From NCBI GenBank assembly GCA_022836615.1, contig MU405291.1:62001-126000 (forward strand): DNA of 64,000 nucleotides, read 5' to 3'. Shown one piece after another: positions 24,757 to 36,839 of this stretch. The notes under the pieces were generated by a model that saw only the letters and a program-made list of their open reading frames with translations, did no database searches and was not told the DNA's origin. Both the position numbers and the translations under genes were made by a program. The first letter of the stretch is position 1. Every line of letters starts with the position of its first letter. Source of the stretch: Annulohypoxylon bovei var. microspora (lineage: Eukaryota > Ascomycota > Sordariomycetes > Xylariales > Hypoxylaceae).

Positions 24757-27742
24757 TGTTGTGCCGAACGAGCCGCACACCACAGCTTATATCAATCGAA
24801 AACGGCCAATGGATGAAGAATAAGCATTGTTGGTGTTGGGTTGCTGACCAACATACACCAAGACAAGACAAATTATTCCTATTCAATCTCTTTTATAAGA
24901 AGGAGCTGCAAGTGGTTGCAAAAATGTAAAATCTGTTTCCTTTTTTTTTTTGCCTTTGCCTTTGTCTTTGTATAGTGGAGCTGTCTTCTTATCAGTTCTG
25001 CTTTGCGACTGCGGTTGAAGTATCCGAATAATCACAAGGTTTGATGGTTTATCTTAAAGTGACTTTCTGTTGTATTGTGGTATGCATGTATTGTCTTCAA
25101 GTTGTATGTATTGTACAATTGACTCCAGTAGCTCCGCAGTTAGTCCAAAGGCTGTTCGTGCTTGTATGAACCTTGGAAGCTTAATGAGCCTTAAGCCCTT
25201 GCCTTGCGTGGGAGGAGCGTGGAGGCTGGGACTCTGGGGAGCCGCACTCGTCAAGGTCAATTGAAAGAGTCGAGATCTAGGAAGGAATGATACTGTAATA
25301 AAATGATTTGCTGGGAAGAAGTCAAGGAAGTGTGAAAAATGGTGTGGAGAAATGGTAGGTGTGGGAGCCAAGACCCATGGAGGAATGGTAGGATTGGTCT
25401 CCGACGACCTGGAAAGGCCTGGTTCAACAGTTAGAGACGTCTTCAGGGCTATCTAAATTTGGGCCTGGAAGATTCGGTGCATGTCTGCAGGCAATACAAT
25501 ACAAAGGTACAATTTAGTGGAAGTCAGAGCAACGATAAAGATAACCTTACATCATTAAGTTTGCTAGGGTTTGGAAATGGATGTAAAGAAGTACACATAC
25601 ATAAATCTGCCAAATGCAATACAACTTGTACAGGTTTAAGGAAAAGAAAATTCCGTGATTAAAAGGACTAGATACTCTGATAGACACGATGATCCATTCT
25701 TGGCTCTTAGGATTACACTACTAGATAAGTTAATACCAGTCATACCTAAGCTGTGCATCACCGCAAGCCCTGCCAACGTGCCTCATCGAGGTACCCCATT
25801 AGGTACACGTGCATACCTGCTACAACCTTCGATTATCAAAACCCCGGTCAACACCACATGCATGCAGCTCCGGCTGCCGGATTAGGTACCAAATACATAT
25901 AGACACCAATGACAATGACTTCAACATTCTAATAAGCATTTTATTAATCTTAAGATCGGCTTTATTGATAAGATGCCTCCAGTCTTGGACAGCTATTAAT
26001 AATATATGTACATGGTTTCTCTATTAGTACATATATTATTACAAATTCAACAGTTTTGGATAGAAATTACATGTGAATACATTTTATTAGTTGTCTACCC
26101 GAGTCGCTTAGCCTCTCCGATCGAATAGTGCGAGTCGGTTTTGAGAAAGTCTACTATACGAAACGTACTATAACTCTTGTCGACACTATAATTTGACTAT
26201 AACATGTCATCATGTGCCTGTCAACCGCCGGGCAGCTTTGCCGAGATCGGCAGAGTATGTCCAATGAAAGATAATAACAGAATACCAATCATCCAAAGAA
26301 ATATGGGCCACAATATTCTATACTCCTGCAAGATAACTGTAAAGATTTAGGGCAAACATAACCTACCTGCATATCAACTGCGATATGTCTCTCTAACACA
26401 CGTCTGGATGCAGAGATCTCAAGCATCAAGACCACTGATAATGGATCTCTTAAAAGGCCGGTATCTTCGTCAAATTTTTAACCTACGATGTGTACTGTCC
26501 TTTCGAACCGTTGAACAAACCCATGCTATTATCTTGGGTCCGTTGTTCTCACCGCTAGTATCGTCTTCGCTTCTCTAGAAACCACGTCAATATTATAGGA
26601 ATTAGTAGCTTGATTAGTATCCGGATAACCTTCGAGAAATACCTACCTGGGTAAGTTCCTAGGTAAGGAAGCGCACCATATGATTTATCCGGGACGAGTG
26701 GAGATGACGGTGAAAATCCAAGTTGCCGATTCGGAAATCCCGTCCTCACCGGTTGACATGTTGTACGTGTAACTTGACGACTCGGTGACCTAGTCAACAA
26801 TTTGGGGGCTAAATCATCATTCAGTCCTCTACTCCAGCCTGTAAAGAGTTGCCTTCTCTGGGCGGTGACGGAAGTGGCTTGGACACCCTCTCGTCTATCG
26901 GCGGAACTAGAGTGTTATCGAACATAGGCAAGACAGTAGAGTCTTCGCTAAGTTCTGTCCTGTGAGAGGGGATGCTGTTCCAAGCAAATTTGTTGATATT
27001 GCTGCGGTGGCATCAAATATCCATTGTACGGTTCCTCGATCCTTGTCATTTCCATACCAGCTATTTAGTACTAGGAGACGGGTCTTTGAATGATCCAGTA
27101 TTGATCGGGTTTTCTCGTTGATCCATTTTCTGGCTGTCTTCCGCCCCATCGATTAATTCAATTGTGCATGTTGGACAAGCCACTATTAGTACTGGATACA
27201 CTAAAAGTTCGCCTCCTACCCTAACGGTAGCACCTATGAAATTAGGGCTGGTAGCTGATGATATCTCGGTAAGCCTGTAAGCTTAAGATTATGAAATATT
27301 CTCTTGTATCGAATGAGAGAAAACGGCTCAGGAGGTTTGCAGAATGTTATTTCGACGTAGGAGATAGCTGCAAGGTATTCAAGGTCAATATAGAGTAAGT
27401 AGCTTCGGGAGACACGCATGAAATAAAAATTCTGATGGGTTAAATGTTGTACGAGCTGTATAGTTCATTAAATCATTTTGATCGGGTGAGTAGGTAGTAT
27501 TGATTATGCTTGTAAATTTATTTATTTTCGTGTACAAGGCAGTTAATTATTAGTTAAATCTTAGGATGATGTCCTGTAGCTTGAACGGAGGCTGCCGCTG
27601 ACGGACGAGTCCTATTCGCGAGACGAGGGGGCCTAGTTCATCTTCATTGCGTAGTAATTTCAAATATCTTGCGAGGTTGAATTGGTCACACGACTTATTG
27701 AAAATTGATATATTTCCAATACGCAGTCTGTGGTCTGCTACT
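24757..27742. other. Intergenic, ~3 kb; no supported gene
   Basis: The left end is the upstream region of the 599-aa gene and holds a pyrimidine tract (T-run plus TGCCTTTGCCTTTG, 24940-24972). From ~25.9 to 27.6 kb the DNA is AT-rich, with only short ORFs (up to 80 codons) on the minus strand. They do not join into a gene I can recognise; a decayed gene is possible. Confidence 0.5.
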
Positions 27743-28838
27743 TTAGAAGGCAAACACCTGGTCTTCTAGCTTGCTAACAGGACGAGCTTTCTTGTAACCG
27801 AGACTCTCTGTTGCCTTCTTTAGCCCGCCGATCATGGGTGGCGGGCCGCAGAGCAGTATCTTGACGTCCTCAGCAGGCTTTGGCAGCCATTTCTGTGCAC
27901 TTGTTAGTCTCTTGAGTTTTATGAACAGCTAGGATGATAAAAACCTACGGTGACCATATCAGGCGTCACATAGCCGACACCACCAGTCCAGCCCTCAGGG
28001 GGCTTGTCAAGAACGTAGTGGATCCTGAAGCCGGAATCCTCCTTTGCTAGCGCATCGAGGTCTTCCTTGAGTAAGATATCTTGTTCCGTGACGTTGGCAA
28101 AGATGAGGTCAACCTGGGTTTTGTCACCCGCAGCTCGTCCTCGGATAATAGCCCTGACAACTTGGAGCATGGGGGTGATACCAGTGCCACCGGCAACCAT
28201 ACCGAAATGGCGTACCATATTAGGGGTATAGACAAATGCGCCTTTCGGTCCCTTGACACGAATTGTCTGGCCTACACCAAGGGAGGCCATGTGCCTGGAG
28301 ATGTTACCGGTGGGGTAGGATTTGATGAGCAAATCGAAATAGCCAGGCTGGTGGTCGCCAGAGATAGGGGTATACGATCGTACAACGTCCTTAGAAGAGC
28401 CGTCGGGTTGCGCGATAGCAGCACCAATAGAGATGTGCTGACCGATCGGAAGGCCGAGGATGGATGTCGAAGCGGGCAAAGAGAATCGGTAGCTATGAAT
28501 TGTCAATAACGCAAAAAGCAGCTATCTTAGAGAAGGCATCTAACATAGCTACATTGTGGGAGATAATTGTTTTCTCCTTTAGCTCGAATTCCTGGAAGAC
28601 ATCTGGCCTCAAGACCTTCTTAGGCACTATAGAGAATGATTAGATTGAGCTCGTAGCAATAGCACCAAGTAGACGTACGCGAGCGGAAGTATTTAAGGGC
28701 TCCTAAGGCAATTGCAATAATTGCTGCAAAAGGAGTCCATTCCGACTTGACAATATAGGTCCCGATAACTAACAAACCCGCCGGGATATATATCCCATCG
28801 ATATATGCTTTCGATGACCAGGGAATTGGAGATGCCAT
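27743..28838 (-). CDS. CBR1: NADH-cytochrome b5 reductase
   Basis: FAD enzyme that passes electrons from NADH to cytochrome b5 for sterol and fatty-acid desaturation, anchored in the ER or outer mitochondrial membrane. Four exons (28838-28679, 28626-28545, 28492-27949, 27892-27743) encode 311 aa, the usual length. Residues ~16-50 hold the N-terminal membrane anchor. The FAD-binding motif RSYTPIS follows GLPIGQHIS, the NAD-binding loop is GGTGITPMLQVVRAI, and the C-terminal CGPPPMI motif precedes the terminal ...DQVFAF. Introns are 52, 52 and 56 bp; intron 3 has branch site GACTAAC. The gene is divergent from the DUF3605 gene, sharing ~700 bp. The frame upstream of the chosen ATG stays open to 29054, but those residues do not match the family. 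Confidence 0.95.
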
Positions 28839-29540
28839 CGTATATAAAAGTTGCCGACTTCCAATTTGGGATGCCAACCCTAGCAGAGCTATGCTATTAT
28901 CAATTGATTGAATGGTGATCTTTTGGCAGTCAGCAACTAGGTAGTCGCATGCTCTTAGAGATGCAGGGTGGAAGAGGATGTAGGACCGATAGAGCTGACA
29001 GTCAGCTTCGTATATTATGGTTGGCCCGTGGTGGGAAGGGAAAAAAAAAACCAAAGTTAAAGTACCCCAGCTTGTTTTCTATCTCCTAAGTCGGGTGAAC
29101 TATAAAGAGTGGGGTTTAATAGTGGCCCCATCCAATAGATGCGGCATTGCGTTGGTTGGACATTGAATTTGGCGGGCGGAAGCGACTCGGGAACCGCGGG
29201 TTGAGTTCGGGTTATCCACTCGGCAGTGTACCTACGTACCCGGTCATTAAGCGCGTGCGTGAACGGCACGAACAATTGAACATTGATCATCGAAGGTTTG
29301 AAATATCTATTGTGGCTGATGTACTTGTGTACTTGAAGTTTGTCAAATAGGAATATGTGGCAGACAGCTTTCTCTAAGACCTGGAATAGATTCAATTCAC
29401 CTTTTACACTCTTTCTCTCATTGATTTCCAGGTCTACCATTTTTCACAAATTTCAAGGGTTTTCTAAGATTTATATATATCTTCTTGAACCTCATCTCAT
29501 TTAATGCATTTTAGTCAGCCATAACGCTCCAAGATCCAAC
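28839..29540. other. Divergent promoter region, CBR1 / DUF3605 gene
   Basis: About 700 bp separates the two start codons. A T-rich stretch with CTTCTTGAACCTCATCTC at ~29480-29500 resembles the pyrimidine-rich transcription-start context of fungal genes for the plus-strand gene. The 127-codon ORF at 29057-29440 has no recognisable product. Confidence 0.5.
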
Positions 29541-30308
29541 ATGAGCGACGCCCCAGTAAAAGTTGCCGTTGATGATGCACCGTTTCCTCTGACGGATGTA
29601 GACAGATGGGTTTTGTCGTTAACCGATGAAGAGTACCATTATCATGACTGGGAAGAAATGAAGCAGATCATAGGTAAGGCGGTCTTTTATTGCTCATCTA
29701 TGTACTTCTCATGATGAGTAGCTTAGACTAGTCATCAGGCGAGAATAATCTTTCCGTCCTAAAGCGAAAGCCTTCCGATTTGCGACGATATATGAAGTGG
29801 ACTGCCGAGACCAAGGCAGAATATGGATCCATGACGAACTATCTCATAAAACACCGGCTACCAAAGGCTTGGGGTTCACCTCCTTTCATACCAGCATCGA
29901 CTATTCCCTTCGATGATCCATCTGACTATAGGGTTCTAATCAATGATTGGCCTTATGGTTTGACACCGAATATGACCCACATAGTCGTCTGGTCAAGAAC
30001 AACAATTGAAACAAATCCCGAGACCGGAGACATGACTTCAGAAAGTCGTCGCACCGTCACGAATTTCGTGAAGGAGTTCTTTACCGATAAGCTAGGACCA
30101 GACGGAGATGACAGAGTACTATGGTTTAAGAACTGGGTTGCATTGCAAAGCGTGAGGGCATTGGAGCGTATGTATTCCTCATTTCAGTTCATATGGAGTT
30201 GTCGCTAACACAGAGACTTCAGATATCCATATCATTGTCAAGGATATCGAAAAGACTCTTTTAGATGAGTGGACGAGGGAACTCGATTGCCACAGATTGC
30301 CGAACTAG
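29541..30308 (+). CDS. DUF3605 family protein (Gig1-like)
   Basis: Three exons (29541-29673, 29739-30167, 30223-30308) encode 215 aa. The core has the family pattern: LINDWPYGL followed by HIVVWSRT in the middle, FVKEFF, and a C-terminal WFKNWVALQSVRALEHIHII with paired His residues. The family includes the Candida protein named N-acetylglucosamine-induced protein 1; its biochemical role is unknown to me. The last intron has two in-frame acceptors (CACAG and TTCAG). The second is preferred because the first lies only 3 bases past branch site GCTAAC; using the first would add four residues. The gene is convergent with SND2, with ~106 bp between stop codons. Confidence 0.88.
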
Positions 30309-30322
30309 GTTATAGTGGTATA

Positions 30323-30332
30323 TACCTAGGTA
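30323..30332. repeat. TACCTAGGTA perfect palindrome
   Basis: Exact copy of the dispersed palindrome, in the short convergent spacer 15 bases after the DUF3605 stop codon. Confidence 0.9.
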
Positions 30333-30414
30333 GAGTCAAGTATATGGATTGAAGGGGTTTAGGGGTTTCCTCGTAGTAAAATGCTGGTTGAGGTAGTTGA
30401 GATGCAATCCCACC

Positions 30415-30900
30415 TTAAGCTGCTCGTCGTTGCTTCCTGTTTCCTGCTACTGGTATAGCATTGTCTGGCTGCTGCCCCTGCATACCTGCCATCCCACGAG
30501 CTGCACCAAGGAGACTGTAGCCTTTGAAGACCCCATAGGCAGGCACAGCAGCCCAAAGAAGCCATCCCCAATTGCCGAACAGTATGACAAGTACCACGGA
30601 TGCCCAAGTCATCCAAATGACATCAAACATATATTCTGTAAGCCCAGGGGCAGACAAGTCTTCACCGGCGGTCTTCATCGCCTTTGTGGACGGGTCATAT
30701 TTAGGCCGGCCTGATGACTCTAAGATATATTCGCAGATAAAGCTTGGGATCGACAAGATAACATAAAGTAGTATAGACCGTTTCTTAATAAGAAAAGTGA
30801 ATAGGAAAAATAGCGAATTGACGATGAGAGTGCCGATGTGGAGATTCGTTAGAGCAGCAGCATTAGTCTTCGCTCTGTCTTTGCGTGCCTTCTGTGCCAT
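30415..30900 (-). CDS. SND2: SRP-independent targeting protein Snd2 (TMEM208 family)
   Basis: Single-exon 161-aa membrane protein. The family (yeast Snd2/Env10, human TMEM208) acts at the ER membrane in the SND route that targets proteins independently of the signal recognition particle. Visible features are a basic N-terminus (MAQKARKDRAKTNAAAL), two hydrophobic pairs at about residues 25-60 and 90-125 joined by a polar loop with SSGRPKYDPSTKAM, and a basic C-terminal tail ending NRKQRRAA that may be an ER retrieval or ribosome-contact patch. Length and order match the family. It is divergent from CDC27, with 1.1 kb between the starts. Confidence 0.9.
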   Translation of the reverse strand: MAQKARKDRAKTNAAALTNLHIGTLIVNSLFFLFTFLIKKRSILLYVILSIPSFICEYILESSGRPKYDPSTKAMKTAGEDLSAPGLTEYMFDVIWMTWASVVLVILFGNWGWLLWAAVPAYGVFKGYSLLGAARGMAGMQGQQPDNAIPVAGNRKQRRAA

Positions 30901-31996
30901 TGTGGAATCGTTCTCGTAGAGAGAAGGTTATGTACTTCGTAACCCCTAATTTTATCAAAAACCGGTTGAGATGTGTTCAGTCTCGCTATACGTTATGTCA
31001 TAATTCGGTCTGGTGTGAAGTAATAATATGCTGATGCGGTATGAGGTATGTAAGATGAAATGGTTAGTACGAATTATGTTTTTAAAAAGGTTGTGTGGCT
31101 TATGGACGAGGCTGGAAGTGACAAATGTCGAAATGAAAAGTGGCGGGTGAGGTACTGTACATAGGTGGCCCGGGAACTGTTTACAATTTGTTAGCGCCCT
31201 GCTGTTGCTCTGGCAGGAGCGCCTTCTGCCTTCTGGTTGCTGTTTAACCAATCATCCCCCTGATAAGTTCTATCCACCATAACATCCCCCAAATCGCGAG
31301 GAAGCTCGGACTGTGACAAGGCAAAAAGGGCCAAAAAAATGCTAACTTGACCGTTCTTCACTCCCCACCGCGATATCTGGATTTTCCTTTTTTTTCTTTA
31401 ATACCGTTGAATGGTATTATCGGGGCACGAGGCTGTTTGGGCTGGGAGCTTGGTAGCCTATAGGGCAATATCATCGCTTTGTTACCTTCTAACATACATT
31501 CTCTCCGATGCTAATGGCTTGTTGATGGGATATTCGATATTCGATACTCTACATCATCTCTCACTGCGCTCCCGGTCCAAGTCATATCAGTCACAACAAT
31601 CAGAGATGCTTGTTCGAACCGATAAAGATCAAGTCGATAAATATTTCCACTTCGTTAAATTCAACCGTCGTTTTACTTTCTCACATACGACTTCTTAGCC
31701 CTGGTATTTCAAATTAAATCCATTATAATACTGATCACAGATCACCGTCCACCGTCGAGACTAGCTAGCCGCCGTGCTGTGGCGGCTTGTCTTACAAGCA
31801 TATCGAGTCTCGACCTAATTTGCAACTTCTTCTCCTACTTCCGACCTTTAATCCTTCCCGATACATAAATCTGCGCCATTCCCGCGAGGCAATCACATGG
31901 CCCCTCGTGAATAGTGCCACCAACCATTCGCAGAAATCCCTACCACCGAACACAACGCTTGATACCTACCTAGGTACTTACCTATACTACACAAAT
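30901..31996. other. Divergent promoter region, SND2 / CDC27
   Basis: Holds a T-rich tract (31386-31397), a CT-rich run, and a TACCTACCTAGGTA motif at 31963-31976, ~20 bases before the CDC27 start codon, so within its 5' UTR. The CDC27 frame is open for 70 codons upstream of its ATG (31787-31996) without another ATG. A short ORF at 31411-31698 is not supported as a gene. Confidence 0.5.
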
Positions 31997-34528
31997 ATGG
32001 CGCCTACTGGCTCGGCCATCACGGGCCAGTTAAGGCAGCTGGTTTACTATCATCTCGACAATATATCTTACGATAATGCACTCTTCTTTGCTGAAAGACT
32101 TGCTTCTCATGACCATCGATCGAGCGAACCGCAATATCTTCTTGCTCTTTGCTATTTCCGAGTCGGCGATTATCATACGGCTTATGATATTAGCAAATCC
32201 TCTGGAACACGTGGGACCAACGTTTCTTGCTCATACATATTTGCCCAGTGCTGTCTCGAGCTTGGACAGTACAAAGATGGCATTGTGGCGCTAGAAAAGT
32301 CTAGAGGTTTATGGTCACGGAAGTCTAGTTTGGGGAAGTATGGCGCAACAAGTCGAGCGCTGCATCCAGACAGTGCCAGCACCGCTTGCTTGCTTGGGAA
32401 ACTTTACAAGGCATACGACGACAAGACAAAGGCGAGTCTTAACTTTGAAGAGGCGTTGAAGATAAATCCATTTATGTGGGACGCATTCACGGCTTTGTGT
32501 GATATGGGTGTCCCTGTCAGGTCACCTAATGTTTTCAGATTGAATGAAACGTTGGTAGAGAGCTTGAGCATGGATCCGACAAACGGGATTTCATCAGAGC
32601 AGAAGGACATTAGTGTATCTATACCAACAGAACCTCAGCCTAAGAAGGCGTCGTTCCGCTCTACAATTTTCGACTCGACAGGGGACCCTTTTGATGCTCA
32701 AAGACCAACGGCTGGAAATGAGATGGCACTCGGCACCAACTTCCTAGCCAGCGAGAACGACTTTATGTCTAAAATCAATGCAGCTCGTTCTAAGATGATG
32801 ACTACTACTGCTGCTGCTGCTGAGCCGGGGTTGGACCATATGGAAACACCGATATCCAGCCATCATGACTCGAACATCCCTCGGATCAATCATCAACCAG
32901 AGCCTCCTCAAGCCCCTACCAGAAAGACAAAGAATGCCCAACCACTGGATTCCAATCTCGCGGATATGCCGCCAAAGATGGGGTATCGGGCAGGTACTAA
33001 AAGGACCCAGAAATTGCAGGACAAAGCTCAAGAAGATGTCATAACAGAGTCCCACCCCGCCCTTCATAGGGCAACTGGCCCAGGCGTGTCCGGAATAGAG
33101 AGGAAGAGGACTGTATCTGGCCACCTTGTCCAGCCCAGACAACCACATTCAGAAGAACCAGGAGCCCCACAGAGACGAAGTGCGAGATTAAACTTATTTA
33201 GAGGCGCCAACGCGAAGGCCAACTCCGCAGCAGCGACTCTCGCCGCCTCACGCGAGCTGAAAAAGGCTAGACCCCCCGGATCAAGAATCGTACGACCTAA
33301 CTCGAGTGGTTCCAACGTCGGTAGAGCCGTGAGCGGAAATAGAAAGCCACTAGAAGAGAATACTATGGATGTAGATCATGCCGAGGCACCACGAATTAAG
33401 GAAGTCCACCCTCAACCTGCAATTATAAAATCAGCAGAACCGGAGTCCGTGAAAATCGAGGAAACGCTGAAATATATCTTGGAGTTATTGAAGAAATTCG
33501 GCTCTGGATACCTTGCACTATCTCAGTATCGGTGTGCTGAGGCTCTGACCTCTTATAATTTGTTACCGCGGGCGCATCGCGAATCACCGTGGGTGCTGTC
33601 ACAAATGGGGCGAGCTTATTATGAGCAGGCAGAGTATGCAGAGGCGGAAAAGTACTTTGGGATGTTACGTGCCCGCTGCCCTACACGCCTCGAAGATATG
33701 GAAGTATACTCGACTATCCTGTGGTTCCTCAAAAGAGAAACGGATCTTTCTTTCCTTGCCCATGACCTTGTGGACTTGTCGTGGCATTCCCCTCAGGCCT
33801 GGTGTGCGCTGGGAAACGCTTGGTCACTCGCCCGAGATCACGAACAAGCACTACGATGTTTTAAACGAGCGACCCAGTTAGACCCCAAGTTTGCGTACGC
33901 ATTTACTCTTCAGGGCCACGAACACGTTTCGAACGAGGAATATGAGAAAGCCCTCACGGCATATCGTCAGGCAATATCAGCTGACCGGCGGCATTATAAC
34001 GCATATTACGGCATAGGACGAGTTTACGAAAAACTAGGTAACTACGACAAAGCTTACGTCCACTTCCACTCTGCCTCTGTCATAAACCCTACCAATGCTG
34101 TCTTAATCTGCTGTATTGGCAATGTGCTTGAGAAACAGCGACAGATCGTGAAGGCTCTTCAGTTCTTTACCAAAGCCACCGAACTTGCTCCCCATGCTGC
34201 TCAAACTCGATATAAAAAGGCTAGGGCTCTATTGGCTCTTAATCAGCTCGATGATGCCCAAAAGGAACTCGAAATCCTGAAGACTATGGCTCCTGACGAG
34301 GCCACGGTGCATTTCCTGCTTGGGAAGCTCTACAAATCTCTCAATGATAAAGGCTCTGCCGTGCGGCATTTCACCATTGCGTTGAATCTAGACCCGAAGG
34401 TTTGTTAGATCCTTCGACATTATGAATCTAAATTTGCTAACCAAATTAAACAGGCAAGCCACCAAATTAAGGAAGCCATAGAGAGCCTTGAAGATGACGA
34501 TAGCTTTGACGATTCCATGATGGCATGA
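31997..34528 (+). CDS. CDC27: Anaphase-promoting complex subunit 3 (Cdc27 / BimA / APC3)
   Basis: TPR scaffold subunit of the anaphase-promoting complex, the nuclear ubiquitin ligase that triggers anaphase; it binds the IR tails of coactivators and Apc10. Two exons (31997-34399, 34454-34528) encode 825 aa. Residues ~5-140 form the N-terminal TPR dimerisation module (QLRQLVYYHLDNISYDNALF). Residues ~270-490 are a disordered, basic, Ser/Pro-rich insert. From ~495 to ~810 there is a run of TPR units, including AWCALGNAWSLARDHEQALR and NAYYGIGRVYEKLGNYDKAY. The 54-bp intron is followed by the conserved short acidic tail ending DDDSFDDSMMA. The start is MAPTGSAITG, where family similarity begins. 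Confidence 0.96.
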
Positions 34529-35691
34529 TATCATACCTAAGACACGATATAACCCCTTGCTTATGTTTTCTGAGCGGCGGGTTTGTTTGCTTTTATCGCC
34601 ATGGTTACTGCGGCATAGGGAGGTTTGGCTGGATATTCCCAAGGCATGCATTGAACGTCCTAGGGCTGGGAGTCGACATTAGGTACGATACGACCTCGTA
34701 CATGTCGGCCCTTTCGGTGTTGGTGGAAGGCATTACGAGGTCTGGCTAGGCATATGCATCGGCGTTCAGGGAAGTTCAAATGGCGTATTATGTTTGCCAT
34801 TACCGGGAAACAAGGAGCGTCTTGTGTATCAGTACTCGCAAGGATTTTGCATGGTGATTAAAAGTGTATAGTAATGTGTATTGGTGAGCGCCTTCGCTGA
34901 TCATTCGAACGACTATTTAAGACTTCTCCATGACACGAAAAGGGGTTTACGAATAATTAGAGGGTCGCCATACGTTATCCGCATAAGAGAAACTGCCATT
35001 CAACTTTTAGCTTACCCACGGTATTTCTTCATAATCATTCGTTCGTAATTTCGAACTAAGTAGATGAGTAAATGATACCTATCACATTAAGAGATAGTTG
35101 AAAATACTAATAGCCATGAGATATGTGCGTAGGTACCTATGTACATATGTTAAACGCATTAAATATCAATCCAGTCCTGAGTCATTGATGTTAAATGTAG
35201 AGCTGAGTCACGTGCAACCCCACCGTTGGTTCCGGGGTCTGATTTCAAGGGCGCTAAGGTTTTCTTGCAGCGGAACCGGTAGGGACAGAAGCACGGGCCA
35301 TGCAAGGGTCCATCGAAATCAGAGAAATTGGCCTAAAATGGAAACTGACAACGTTAGCAAAGCGGTGCGAAAATAAGCAGTTTCTGAGGCACCCAAGCAA
35401 CAAGAAAATCAGACAGCAACAAAACCGCATTTCTTTTAATTTTTAAATCGCCTAGGCTGATGCACCCCCAAATGTAGACTAGTACCTTCCAACCCGCAAC
35501 ATTCAAATCAGTAACACCCCTCTCTACACCACATAAAAGCCCACTTCCTCTCTCCCAATTCTTGCAATTCTTTTTCGTTTCCTGATTTATCCAACATCAA
35601 CAAACGCATCAATCTCTACACAAGTTGTCATCGACAACTATCACTTCCCATCACTAAAACATCTTCAAACAACTACTAAACATCAGCCAAG
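34529..35691. other. Intergenic, CDC27 3' flank and histone H4 promoter
   Basis: No supported gene; a 92-codon ORF at 35098-35376 has no recognisable product. The right third is AC/CT-rich, typical of a highly expressed fungal gene's promoter and 5' UTR. Confidence 0.55.
35531..35540 (+). promoter_or_regulatory. TATA-like element of the H4 gene
   Basis: ACATAAAAGC lies ~155 bases upstream of the H4 start codon, followed by a pyrimidine-rich tract and a CAACA/CATCA-rich leader. Position and context suit a core promoter, but the assignment rests only on resemblance. Confidence 0.35.
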
Positions 35692-36285
35692 ATGACTGGA
35701 CGTAAGTGCATTCCCTTTTAATTACATTTCACCTCGTTGTCGCGTCGTTGAGTGGCGTTGCGGTCGACCGCTTATGGTAGGTGGGTTTTGTCACGATCTC
35801 TTTATAGAGACGCGTCTTAGCCTTAGCCTACCATAACGCGACATCGCATCCACTACATACTACTATATTTAATTATCGTCAACTATCGCTGTCAAACAAT
35901 ATTCGATTATATTAACATATCTTCATAGGTGGCAAGGGCGGAAAGGGTCTCGGCAAGGGTGGCGCCAAGCGTCACCGCAAGATTCTTCGTGACAACATTC
36001 AGGGTATCACCAAGCCTGCTATCCGACGTCTCGCTCGTCGTGGTGGTGTCAAGCGTATCTCAGCCAGTAAGTTATCACTGATGTTACCATACACTGGAAC
36101 CATTATTAACAAGTTATGCAGTGATCTACGAAGAGACCCGAGGTGTTCTCAAGTCCTTCCTCGAGGGTGTCATCCGTGACGCCGTCACCTACACCGAGCA
36201 CGCCAAGCGCAAGACCGTCACTTCCCTCGACGTAGTCTACGCACTGAAGCGACAGGGCCGTACCCTGTATGGTTTCGGTGGTTAA
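35692..36285 (+). CDS. H4: Histone H4
   Basis: Core nucleosome histone of 103 aa in three exons (35692-35701, 35929-36066, 36122-36285). The first exon is only 10 bases (MTG plus one base). Intron 1 is 227 bp, long for this window; intron 2 is 55 bp. The N-tail GRGKGGKGLGKGGAKRHRK with all modifiable lysines, the histone-fold core and the terminal RTLYGFGG are canonical. Codons are strongly biased to C-ending forms, as expected for high expression. No H3 gene is nearby. In relatives such as Neurospora, one H4 gene is paired with H3 and a second stands alone, so this is likely the unpaired copy (inference). Confidence 0.98.
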
Positions 36286-36839
36286 GCGCGTCACTTCCGC
36301 AATGCACTATGCTGTTCTCGCTATATACACTTGTTCATCGATCAAATCGCGGTGGTATACGTCAGAAGCAAATCAAAGCAAACCGGAAGTTCCGCGAGGA
36401 CTGGGGAGGATTGTGACATTAAGGGATTCGGCATGATACAGAACATTCTGACAATGGCGTTGGTGGTTTTCACGTTTACGGTTTCATGGTCTACGCGATG
36501 ACTTTTTGAGAGATGGCGTCTGAAGGGCAGACAGCCGATGAATTGCTACGGCATCACCTGAATATAATCGCATTGCTTTACGCCTTGCCATGAACAAACC
36601 TTGAACTTATCTCGTCGATTATGATTTGATTTGTGACGAACTTGATTACTAGGTACCTATACTTTATATGATGCTACAATAATATCAGTACTACCTAGAT
36701 GACTGGGTATCCGGTATGGCATGACTAAATATGGTGGCAACATTCCCGCCATTGTTGTCTCAACTCCAAACGCCTTAATCTACCTGCACAGAAATATATG
36801 ATTCTTGGATGCTACCCACCCTATCTCTAGATACGGAGG
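36286..36839. other. Convergent spacer, H4 / TRS20
   Basis: 3' flanks of H4 and TRS20. I see no ORF or structured element of note, and no metazoan-type histone stem-loop after the H4 stop, as expected for a fungus with polyadenylated histone mRNA. Confidence 0.6.

Noticed and set aside
28620..29054. Longer N-terminus for cytochrome b5 reductase
   Set aside because: Residues before the ATG at 28838 do not match the family, and the usual membrane-anchor start is at 28838.
31411..31698. 95-codon ORF upstream of CDC27
   Set aside because: It has no family likeness and lies within a divergent promoter region.
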